Positions 1-4,823 are shown, counted from the first letter of the stretch. The stretch is 5,951 nucleotides of DNA from Planctomycetota bacterium (GCA_030598065.1 JAUVQR010000106.1:1-5951), one strand, 5' to 3'. Program-made: numbers and translations. Notes: generated by a model from the sequence alone, not told the origin.

Positions 1-10
1 ATTTGTTTAT

Positions 11-16
11 CTCCTT
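11..16 (-). promoter_or_regulatory. Shine-Dalgarno for a gene just beyond the left edge
   Basis: Read on the minus strand this is AAGGAG followed by ATAAACAAAT to the window edge. If the next base outside is G, an ATG would lie 8 nt after the GGAG, which is ideal spacing. This suggests that the minus-strand gene series continues to the left of the window. The start codon itself cannot be seen. The 160 bp between this site and the stop of the Cys-rich gene holds a GC-rich inverted repeat (50-55 with 66-71) but no T-tract, so I see no clear terminator separating the two. Confidence 0.35.
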
Positions 17-176
17 ATAAATAACTACACCGCCTTTTTGTGGTGGGTGGGGGCCGGCACCACTGGGCCCCGCCCCCCTGCCTTTCTAGATACTGACTGC
101 TAGGCCTCCCACAAATTAACTGCAATCCTTTCCTGTAACGTGGGCGTACCGCCATTGCTGCTTACGCCCCGGCCGT

Positions 177-641
177 CTAGGCGCCTTTGCACCCGGGACA
201 TGCCAGGGTCTCATCGCTGCAACTCTTGCGTACATGTGCAACGTCTTTTCCCTTGCAGTCTGGACAGACCATGGCCTTCTCAAGCGGCATCATGCCCATG
301 CCCTTGCAGGGTGTGGCCTTCTCGCCACGAGAGGGACATGCTGCCCTTGCTGGCTCTCTTTCCACCGCTGCAATAACCTTCTCGCACTTGGAGCAGTTAA
401 GTTGTTCCAGAGAGCACTTCTCGCAGGCGTGCGCAGTGCCTTTGTCCTTGCAGTCCGGGCAGGACATGATCTTCCCAAGCGGCATCATGCCCATGCCCTT
501 CTTGAGTACGTCTTTATCCACACAAGTAGGGCATGCTGCCTTTATGGATTCCCCGGCCAGGGCCGTGCCGCTATAATCCGTTGAGATAGCGCCCAGTGCC
601 AGGATACCCAACAGGCATCCCATAATTACGCCGATCTTCAT
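177..641 (-). CDS. Exported Cys/Met-rich two-repeat protein, candidate copper-binding protein
   Basis: 154 residues. I do not recognise the family. The N-terminus has a Sec-type signal peptide: short basic start, hydrophobic core at about 3-19, likely cleavage after TALA (26-29). The mature part is two repeats offset by exactly 65 residues. Each carries an N-terminal Cys-Pro, a GMGMMP motif (49-54 and 114-119), CPDC (61-64 and 126-129), a conserved His (71 and 136) and a C-terminal CxxC (83-86 and 148-151). Repeat 1 has four CxxC pairs. Repeat 2 has lost two partners: CPTC became CPSR, and CEKC became RKSC. There is no CxxCH haem motif. It is last of four genes after csoR and copZ, so by context it may bind or buffer Cu(I) outside the inner membrane; that role is inference. 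A zinc-ribbon fold is an alternative. The ATG at 641 was chosen because an AAGGAGG lies just upstream and it opens the signal peptide. Confidence 0.8.
   Translation of the reverse strand: MKIGVIMGCLLGILALGAISTDYSGTALAGESIKAACPTCVDKDVLKKGMGMMPLGKIMSCPDCKDKGTAHACEKCSLEQLNCSKCEKVIAAVEREPARAACPSRGEKATPCKGMGMMPLEKAMVCPDCKGKDVAHVRKSCSDETLACPGCKGA
180..536 (-). repeat. Two tandem 65-codon repeats inside the Cys-rich gene
   Basis: Protein repeat 1 corresponds to about 366-536 and repeat 2 to about 180-341. The best conserved stretch on the plus strand, AAGCGGCATCATGCCCATGC, occurs at 282 and again at 477, exactly 195 bp (65 codons) apart. The preceding segments (TTGCAGTCTGGACAG and TTGCAGTCCGGGCAG) also match closely. 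The near identity at DNA level points to an internal duplication that is fairly recent or kept similar by selection or conversion. Confidence 0.85.
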
Positions 642-718
642 TGCACTCCTCCTTACTCCTTTACTTAAACCGACACACAACCGAGATAACACGCGGAAAG
701 AGGCGTCTCTGTCGTTCC

Positions 719-728
719 TCACCTCCTT
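719..728 (-). promoter_or_regulatory. Perfect anti-SD complement AAGGAGGTGA with no start codon after it
   Basis: On the minus strand these ten bases match the 3' end of 16S rRNA in full. They include the TGA stop of the 60-residue ORF. No ATG, GTG or TTG follows at normal spacing, and the next well-supported start (641) is 78 nt further on and has its own AAGGAGG. It may be a ribosome standby or re-initiation site, or a relic of an earlier start. Confidence 0.35.
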
Positions 729-901
729 CCAAAGACGTTCAGCTCAGACTTATTCAGGCCGCAGCACTTCAGGGAACGCTTTGCTGGTGTACGGGTGGCC
801 GTACTGGATGTGGGCTTAGGCTTCCCACGTCTCAGTGAATAAAATACGACCAGTAGCGCCATAATGCACAGCAGGCCTCCAAGTATTACACCGAAACTCA
901 T
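719..901 (-). CDS. Small single-span membrane protein with a basic, CC-containing tail
   Basis: 60 residues, not recognised. Residues 4-23 form one hydrophobic segment with a Cys at 12. RR at 24-25 and a Lys/Arg/Pro/Thr-rich tail follow, so by the positive-inside rule the tail should be cytoplasmic. The tail contains a vicinal cysteine pair, C46-C47. AAGGAGG lies 7 nt before the ATG, strong evidence of translation. The start is 18 nt after the copZ-like stop, and the Cys-rich exported gene follows after 77 nt, so it is the third gene of the csoR operon. A role in copper handling, for example as a membrane partner of the chaperone or of CopA, is inferred from position and the CC pair only. The reading frame is short, so chance is the main alternative, but RBS and spacing argue against it. 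Confidence 0.65.
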   Translation of the reverse strand: MSFGVILGGLLCIMALLVVFYSLRRGKPKPTSSTATRTPAKRSLKCCGLNKSELNVFGRR

Positions 902-919
902 CTGTCTTCCTCCTTAAAT

Positions 920-1171
920 TTAATAAGTACTGCCTTGAATCCGTATCGCGGTGTCCGCGCCATAGCCCAGGGCCTTTATGACGCCCACAAGTGTCTCACC
1001 GGCCGCGCTCCCCTTTATGGTGGCTTGAGCAGAGGTAAAGTCCACGTGTGCCTCTTCGACACCGGCCACCTCGAGGAGGGCTTTTTCTATCCGGCCCGCG
1101 CAGGAGGCGCATCTCATCCCCGTTATTGCCAGGCTGATTTTTTGACCATTTGCGTGCATATTGGCAATCAT
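920..1171 (-). CDS. copZ: CopZ-like HMA-domain copper chaperone
   Basis: 83 residues, essentially one heavy-metal-associated domain of the ferredoxin-like type. The metal site is GMRCASC, with Cys21 and Cys24 as the Cu(I) ligands. The rest fits the family: helix AGRIEKALLEVAGV, strand VEEAHVDF, then the second helix ending in IKALGYGA. Proteins of this family carry Cu(I) in the cytoplasm and hand it to CopA-type ATPases or to CsoR. It lies 22 nt after the csoR stop and 18 nt before the small membrane protein. The start is uncertain: the first ATG (1171) is directly preceded by AAAAAGG with no spacer, whereas the ATG at 1159 has that sequence 12 nt upstream and would give 79 residues. The metal site is the same either way. 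Confidence 0.9.
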   Translation of the reverse strand: MIANMHANGQKISLAITGMRCASCAGRIEKALLEVAGVEEAHVDFTSAQATIKGSAAGETLVGVIKALGYGADTAIRIQGSTY

Positions 1172-1193
1172 CCTTTTTGTCGCGGTTACGCGC

Positions 1194-1490
1194 CTATTTC
1201 CCGTAATTTTTCAGGACCTCTATAATCTCCTCTATCTTTTCCTGCTTGTCTTCTTCCCCCCCGGAACGTATGGCCTCTGCCACGCAGTGCTCGAGGTGTC
1301 TCTTGAGGATGCGTTCCTGGACCCTTGCGATGGCGGAGGAGATGGATTGGAGCTGGGTAATTATGTCCACGCAGTACCGGCGGTCATCAATCATCTTTTG
1401 AATGCCCCGCACCTGGCCCTCTATCCTTCTTAGACGCACTATGTCCTCGGTATGCCTTGTTCCTAGTCTTTCAAGAGTTCCCTTTGCCAT
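1194..1490 (-). CDS. csoR: CsoR-type copper-sensing transcriptional repressor
   Basis: 98 residues of the CsoR/RcnR (DUF156) all-helical repressor family, with the typical N-terminal RLRRIEGQVRGIQKMI helix. The Cu(I) ligand set is complete: Cys40 (in RRYC), His65 and Cys69 (in HLEHC). The intervals of 25 and 4 residues match the Cys36-His61-Cys65 arrangement of Mycobacterium tuberculosis CsoR, and Tyr39 next to the first Cys is also as in CsoR. This separates it from RcnR (nickel/cobalt) and FrmR (formaldehyde) relatives. Such proteins leave DNA when Cu(I) binds. The ATG at 1490 is preferred over the ATG at 1532 because GGAG lies 6 nt upstream and the longer form adds 14 residues without family character. 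It is first gene of the minus-strand operon and divergent from copA, so it probably controls its own operon and perhaps copA. Confidence 0.93.
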   Translation of the reverse strand: MAKGTLERLGTRHTEDIVRLRRIEGQVRGIQKMIDDRRYCVDIITQLQSISSAIARVQERILKRHLEHCVAEAIRSGGEEDKQEKIEEIIEVLKNYGK

Positions 1491-1545
1491 TATCTGCTCC
1501 GAATGTGTTAAAGGCCTACAGACCGTCATCATGGGGGCTATGCCT

Positions 1546-1584
1546 TACCCCCCTACCCTAATAGGAATATACCATACCCCCCTA
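1546..1584. promoter_or_regulatory. Paired candidate CsoR operators (two TACCCCCCTA copies)
   Basis: TACCCCCCTA occurs exactly at 1546-1555 and 1575-1584, 29 bp or about three helical turns apart. The right copy sits in a partial dyad, CATACC...GGCTATG (1573-1591). The left copy is next to a G5 run (1533-1537) that gives a G/C inverted arrangement with its C6 run. Known CsoR operators are G/C-tract pseudo-palindromes with TAC and GTA ends, which these resemble. GGCTATGC is also repeated at 1536-1543 and 1585-1592. Binding is inferred from similarity and from the adjacent csoR. Confidence 0.6.
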
Positions 1585-1594
1585 GGCTATGCAA
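1566..1594 (-). promoter_or_regulatory. Probable promoter of the csoR operon
   Basis: On the minus strand a -35 box TTGCAT (1594-1589, 3 of 6 consensus bases) is followed after exactly 17 nt by a -10 box TATATT (1571-1566, 5 of 6). Transcription would start near 1558-1560, giving a leader of about 70 nt before csoR. One candidate operator fills the spacer and the other lies just after the start site, as expected for repression by blocking polymerase. Confidence 0.55.
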
Positions 1595-1667
1595 GGGGAA
1601 AATCCCGGCTGTCCCAGAATATTTTTTACCGCCCCCGGCGATTACCGTTAGAGTCTTTCCGAAGTTT

Positions 1668-1676
1668 TGATATATT
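1668..1676 (+). promoter_or_regulatory. Extended -10 promoter directly before copA
   Basis: TGATATATT is a TGn extended -10 element with TATATT at 5 of 6 consensus. No good -35 box lies at 17 nt (TTAGAG at 1648-1653), which extended -10 promoters tolerate. The start site would fall at about 1681-1685, at or a few bases before the copA ATG, so the mRNA would be leaderless or nearly so. The lack of a usable Shine-Dalgarno before that ATG agrees with this. Confidence 0.45.
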
Positions 1677-1684
1677 ATGCAGGC

Positions 1685-4012
1685 ATGAAGAACATAACGT
1701 TACCGGTACAGGGGATGCACTGTGCGTCTTGCGTGGCGACCATTGAAGGCGCCGTGAAGAAACTGCCCGGCATCAAGAAGGCCATGGTTAATTTTGCCAC
1801 GGAGAGCCTGTCACTGAGCTACGACGAGAAGTCGCTGGGTCTGGATACGGTTCGAGAGGCCATAAAGGGCGTGGGTTATACGCTGGTCAGCGCGGGAGCT
1901 GAATCTGAAAGTAAAGGCCCCGCGCTTCACGACCACCATGCCATGCTTAAAGCGAAAGAACTGTCGCTGCTGAAGACAAAGCTCATAGTCGGTGCGGCGC
2001 TTTCTTTTGTCGTTTTTATGTTCAGTTTTCCTCAATGGTTTGTCTTTATCAAGCTGATGCCGGAGATGGCGCGTTTGTGGACGATGTTTGCACTGACGGT
2101 GCCGGTTCAATTCTGGGTCGGCTCGCAGTTTTACAGAAGCACCTGGTATGCTTTGAAGAATTTGCGCCCTAATATGGACACGCTGATTGTTATCGGCACG
2201 GTCTCCGCATTCACCTACAGCTTTGTAGTCATTATCATGACCACCCTGAATATTGATATATTTGCGAAAGTAGGGGCTGCCAACGTGTATTTTGACACGG
2301 CGGCGATAGTCGTTTCCTTGATAATCCTGGGGAAGTATCTGGAGGCAAAGGCCAAGGGTAAGGCGTCGGAGGCCATCAAGAAACTGGCCACACTTTCGGC
2401 GAAAATGGCGCTGGTCGTCAGGGACGGCAAAGAAGTGGAAATCCCTAGCAGCGAGGTTGCGGTAGGCGACGTCATTGTCATGAAGCCCGGCTGGAAGGTG
2501 CCGGTCGACGGCGTAATTATTGAGGGGAGTTCCACTATTGATGAGTCCATGGTCACCGGCGAATCGATGCCGGCTGACAAGAAGTCCGGCGATGAGGTGG
2601 TCGGTGCGACAGTCAACAAGACCGGAGCCTTCAAGTTTCGCGCCACCAAGGTAGGAAAGGATACGTTCCTGGCCCAGGTCATCAAGCTGGTGGAAGAAGC
2701 CCAGGGTTCCAAAGCGCCTATCCAGCGACTGGCGGACAGGGTGTCTCTATATTTTGTGCCGGCGGTCATTCTGGTCGCTATTATTACTTTTCTTACCTGG
2801 TTGTTCTTGGGGCCGGCGCCCGCGTTTATCTTTGGCCTTGTCAACTTTGTCGCCGTTTTAATTATTGCCTGTCCCTGCGCGCTGGGCCTTGCAACGCCTA
2901 CGGCGATTATGATAGGTACCGGAAAGGGCGCGGAGAAGGGGATACTCATCCGGAACGCCCAGGCCCTGGAACTTGTGCACAAGATAAAAGTCCTGGTTAT
3001 GGACAAGACCGGCACTTTGACCAAGGGCGAGCCGGCTGTGACTGATGTCGAAGTATTTAACGGCGCCGACAGAGAAGAGGTTATAAGGATGGCGGCAAGC
3101 CTGGAGAAGTATTCGGAGCATCCGATTGCAAGGGCCGTTCTGCACTTTGCGTCCTCGCCCGGCAAGAACCCTTCCCCGTCCCCGGATGAGACGGCTAAAG
3201 AAGGACTCCGGGAAGAGCAACCGGCATTGTTGGAGGTTAAGAACTTTTCCGCGGTGCCGGGCCACGGCCTTAAAGGAGAAATCTCACTTGGAGACGGCGC
3301 GAATAAGGTGTTGCTGGGCAACAGTAAATTGATGAAAAGAGAGAATATCAACTTAAGCAGCGCCGAGCTGCAAACGGTAAGCGCCCTGGAAGACCAGGGA
3401 AAGACCGTGATGATCTTGGCGTCAGGCGGCAGGCCTTCGGGTGTTATCGCCGTAGCTGACGTGCTTAAAGAAGATTCCCGCGCGGCGGTAGAGGCTATCA
3501 TGAGTATGGGAATCACGCCGCTAATGATAACCGGCGACAATCAAAAGACAGCCGAGGCAATTGGCAAAGAAGTTGGCATAGAAAAGGTAATAGCCGGGGT
3601 CTTGCCGGAAGATAAAGCTAAAGAGATTAAGAAGTTACAGGCGAAAGACGGCATTGTAGTCGGGATGGTGGGCGACGGCATAAACGACGCGCCGGCCTTG
3701 GCACAAGCGGACGTCGGTATCGCTATGGGTACCGGAACGGACATCGCCAAGGAGGCGGGCGAGATTATCCTGGTGTCCGGTAATTTGTCCGTGTTGGTGG
3801 ACGCAATAAGGCTTTCCAGGGCGACCCTGAGGATTATCAAGCAAAACCTTTTCTGGGCGTTCTTCTATAATGTAGCATTGATCCCCATCGCCGGTGGTGT
3901 CTTATATCCGTTCTTCGGTGTCTTACTCAATCCGATTTTTGCCGCTGCGGCCATGTCGTTTTCATCGATATCGGTTGTACTTAACTCCCTACGGCTAAAA
4001 AGATTTCGATGA
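1685..4012 (+). CDS. copA: Cu(I)-exporting P-type ATPase (class IB)
   Basis: 775 residues. It uses ATP to pump Cu(I) out of the cytoplasm across the inner membrane. One HMA domain with GMHCASC (Cys13, Cys16) comes first, then a short His-rich linker (LHDHHAM, 81-87) and eight predicted membrane segments. Catalytic motifs are complete: TGES (291-294) in the actuator domain, CPC (396-398) in the sixth segment, DKTGT with phosphorylated Asp440, SEHP (His479) for nucleotide binding, GHG (526-528), and GDGIND (663-668). Tyr728-Asn729 and Met757-Ser758...Ser761 in the last two segments are the Cu(I)-specific residues, so the substrate call is firm. An extra Pro/Ser-rich stretch at about 489-514 in the nucleotide-binding domain is longer than usual. 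It diverges from csoR-copZ. The ATG at 1685 is preferred to the in-frame TTG at 1667, which lies upstream of the likely transcription start and has no RBS. Confidence 0.96.
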   Translation: MKNITLPVQGMHCASCVATIEGAVKKLPGIKKAMVNFATESLSLSYDEKSLGLDTVREAIKGVGYTLVSAGAESESKGPALHDHHAMLKAKELSLLKTKLIVGAALSFVVFMFSFPQWFVFIKLMPEMARLWTMFALTVPVQFWVGSQFYRSTWYALKNLRPNMDTLIVIGTVSAFTYSFVVIIMTTLNIDIFAKVGAANVYFDTAAIVVSLIILGKYLEAKAKGKASEAIKKLATLSAKMALVVRDGKEVEIPSSEVAVGDVIVMKPGWKVPVDGVIIEGSSTIDESMVTGESMPADKKSGDEVVGATVNKTGAFKFRATKVGKDTFLAQVIKLVEEAQGSKAPIQRLADRVSLYFVPAVILVAIITFLTWLFLGPAPAFIFGLVNFVAVLIIACPCALGLATPTAIMIGTGKGAEKGILIRNAQALELVHKIKVLVMDKTGTLTKGEPAVTDVEVFNGADREEVIRMAASLEKYSEHPIARAVLHFASSPGKNPSPSPDETAKEGLREEQPALLEVKNFSAVPGHGLKGEISLGDGANKVLLGNSKLMKRENINLSSAELQTVSALEDQGKTVMILASGGRPSGVIAVADVLKEDSRAAVEAIMSMGITPLMITGDNQKTAEAIGKEVGIEKVIAGVLPEDKAKEIKKLQAKDGIVVGMVGDGINDAPALAQADVGIAMGTGTDIAKEAGEIILVSGNLSVLVDAIRLSRATLRIIKQNLFWAFFYNVALIPIAGGVLYPFFGVLLNPIFAAAAMSFSSISVVLNSLRLKRFR

Positions 4013-4110
4013 ACGCCCGGTAGACGCCGATTATGGAGGAACCCGTCAGGGCGGAACGACAGTATCACCCGCTTTTTTGAGAAGAATAAGAAGCGGTATG
4101 AGTTTACCTA

Positions 4111-4127
4111 AGCCGTCATTCTGAGTG
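4111..4127. repeat. Direct repeat AGCcGTCATTCTGAGTG, left copy
   Basis: It matches the copy at 4561-4577 in 16 of 17 bases, with the last 13 identical, and the two are exactly 450 bp apart. GTCATTCTGAG is also the opening of a palindromic intergenic repeat that I recall from many environmental genomes, whose tip reads GCGAAGAATCT; that tip sequence also occurs here at 4298-4308. Confidence 0.6.
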
Positions 4128-4161
4128 CAAGCGAAGTCACGCCTGAGGCGGAGAAGCCATA

Positions 4162-4173
4162 CTACATACAAAA
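4162..4173. repeat. Direct repeat CTACATACAAAA, left copy
   Basis: This 12-mer recurs exactly at 4408-4419. The two copies bracket the hairpins at 4183-4204, 4231-4366 and 4388-4407. They could be a target duplication, element ends, or chance in A-rich DNA. Confidence 0.45.
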
Positions 4174-4182
4174 CGCATATAG

Positions 4183-4210
4183 CATGGGTGCTCTGCCACC
4201 CATGTTTATT
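4183..4210 (+). terminator. Possible rho-independent terminator after copA, or a palindromic repeat
   Basis: CATGGGTG (4183-4190) pairs with CACCCATG (4197-4204) around a 6-nt loop CTCTGC, and TTTATT follows. The stem of eight pairs with a weak T-tract could end copA transcription 171 nt after its stop. Because it lies among many other palindromes it may instead be a mobile hairpin unit. Confidence 0.4.
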
Positions 4211-4230
4211 GTCACAATACATGATTTGAC

Positions 4231-4366
4231 CGGGGACAGAGCCCCGGCCCTATATAAGAATTAAAATGTGTGATGTGGCGATCGAATCATTCCATAGGCG
4301 AAGAATCTGGCCTTGAGATTCTTCGGTTGGTTGACTCCACACATTTAGGCGGACTACCTGTCCCCG
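4231..4366. repeat. Triple nested inverted repeat (136 bp)
   Basis: Three pairs of perfect arms are nested about one centre: CGGGGACAG (4231-4239) with CTGTCCCCG (4358-4366); AAATGTGTG (4264-4272) with CACACATTT (4338-4346); CGAAGAATCT (4299-4308) with AGATTCTTCG (4316-4325, loop of 7). The segments between arms do not pair well. The left outer arm can also form a local hairpin, CCGGGG with CCCCGG (4230-4235, 4242-4247). As DNA this resembles a non-autonomous palindromic element; GGGGACAG...CTGTCCCC ends recall REP-like elements. As RNA it could be a structured transcript. Confidence 0.7.
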
Positions 4367-4387
4367 TGCGTTTAAATAATATTCAAA

Positions 4388-4407
4388 CGTGGCAGCAAGC
4401 TACCACG
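4388..4407. repeat. Short palindrome CGTGGcAGC/GCTaCCACG
   Basis: Two 9-nt arms (4388-4396 and 4399-4407) are complementary except for one position and are separated by only 2 nt. The site follows closely after the nested repeat and runs directly into the second CTACATACAAAA. Confidence 0.55.
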
Positions 4408-4419
4408 CTACATACAAAA
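4408..4419. repeat. Direct repeat CTACATACAAAA, right copy
   Basis: Exact copy of 4162-4173, 246 bp further on. The bases just outside the two copies differ. Confidence 0.45.
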
Positions 4420-4433
4420 TAAATGGCCTTTAT

Positions 4434-4498
4434 GTAGGGGCAGGCCCCCGTGCCTGCCCTTGACATTTCCACGGGCAACCACAGGGGGTTGCCTCTAC
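4434..4498. repeat. MITE-like 65-bp unit with inverted ends and two inner hairpins
   Basis: The ends GTAGGGGCA (4434-4442) and TGCCTCTAC (4490-4498) are inverted copies with one mismatch. Inside are two perfect hairpins: GGGCAGGC with GCCTGCCC (4438-4445, 4452-4459) and GGCAACC with GGTTGCC (4474-4480, 4487-4493), each with a 6-nt loop. There is no coding capacity. GTAGGGGC...GCCTCTAC units of this type are, to my knowledge, common dispersed repeats in many bacteria. No clear target duplication is seen. Confidence 0.55.
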
Positions 4499-4500
4499 TA

Positions 4501-4522
4501 CGTCCGATACGGAGATCGGACG
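4501..4522. repeat. Palindrome CGTCCGAT/ATCGGACG
   Basis: Two perfect 8-nt arms (4501-4508 and 4515-4522) flank the 6-nt loop ACGGAG. It begins 2 bp after the MITE-like unit, so the two may belong to one composite element. No T-tract follows, so it is not an obvious terminator. Confidence 0.55.
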
Positions 4523-4560
4523 CTACGAACTGAGGGCAAATTGCCATTCGGAGCTTAAAG

Positions 4561-4577
4561 AGCTGTCATTCTGAGTG
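4561..4577. repeat. Direct repeat AGCtGTCATTCTGAGTG, right copy
   Basis: Partner of 4111-4127, with 13 identical terminal bases. Together the two copies frame most of the palindrome-rich spacer. Confidence 0.6.
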
Positions 4578-4586
4578 GCAGGGTCT

Positions 4587-4636
4587 TGCCGGGCCACCGG
4601 CCGAAGGCGCTTTCCAAACTAACCGGCAGTTTTTTG
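4587..4636 (+). terminator. Weak terminator-like stem before TTTTTT
   Basis: TGCCGG (4587-4592) can pair with CCGGCA (4623-4628), followed by GTTTTTT. The loop is about 30 nt, long for an intrinsic terminator, though GGCC-acc-GGCC (4592-4602) offers a competing small hairpin. It could shield the regulator gene downstream from upstream transcription. Confidence 0.25.
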
Positions 4637-4795
4637 CAGCCGAGATGTTTGGTCTATTTTTACTACAAGCCCAAGGCGACGTGTACCCGGCTCCCCGTAC
4701 CCTAAGCTGGCAAAAAAACTTTTATTTTCTGTTGACTTGGAATGCTCACCCGTTCAATTTGTCAAGGTCAAAGGGGTGATGGTGTTCCTTTCTTC

Positions 4796-4823
4796 TTGAC
4801 AACATTGGGAATTTTGATAGCAT
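4796..4823 (+). promoter_or_regulatory. Promoter of the TraR/DksA-lspA pair
   Basis: A perfect -35 box TTGACA (4796-4801) is followed after 16 nt by TAGCAT (4818-4823, 4 of 6), preceded by TGA so that it is also an extended -10. Transcription would start near 4830 and give a leader of about 46 nt. Another TTGACT at 4732-4737 lacks a good -10 partner. Confidence 0.6.

Noticed and set aside
47..79. GC-rich hairpin as terminator of the minus-strand operon
   Set aside because: Only six pairs, and no T-tract on the minus strand after it.
187..584. Plus-strand open frames opposite the Cys-rich gene (187-576 and 234-584)
   Set aside because: They mirror the two-repeat minus-strand gene, have no ribosome site, and read as codon shadows.
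177..641. Multihaem cytochrome c
   Set aside because: Many CxxC motifs are present but none is followed by His (no CxxCH).
606..641. Lipoprotein signal (IMGC around Cys9)
   Set aside because: The Cys is only nine residues from the start with no proper hydrophobic region before it, and Met at -2 is unusual; a normal signal peptide ending at TALA fits better.
642..722. GTG at 722 as start of the Cys-rich protein, adding 27 residues
   Set aside because: The GTG lies inside the SD sequence itself, and the added Arg-rich segment would precede and disturb the signal peptide. The ATG at 641 has its own well-placed AAGGAGG.
2215..3540. 441-codon minus-strand open frame inside copA
   Set aside because: It is the antisense shadow of a fully conserved P-type ATPase with all motifs intact; its Ser/Thr-rich product matches nothing.
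4051..4077. GCGG/CCGC followed by TTTTTT as copA terminator
   Set aside because: The stem is only four pairs with a 14-nt loop, too weak to claim.
4111..4577. CRISPR array
   Set aside because: The palindromes differ from each other, spacing is irregular, and no repeat occurs more than twice.
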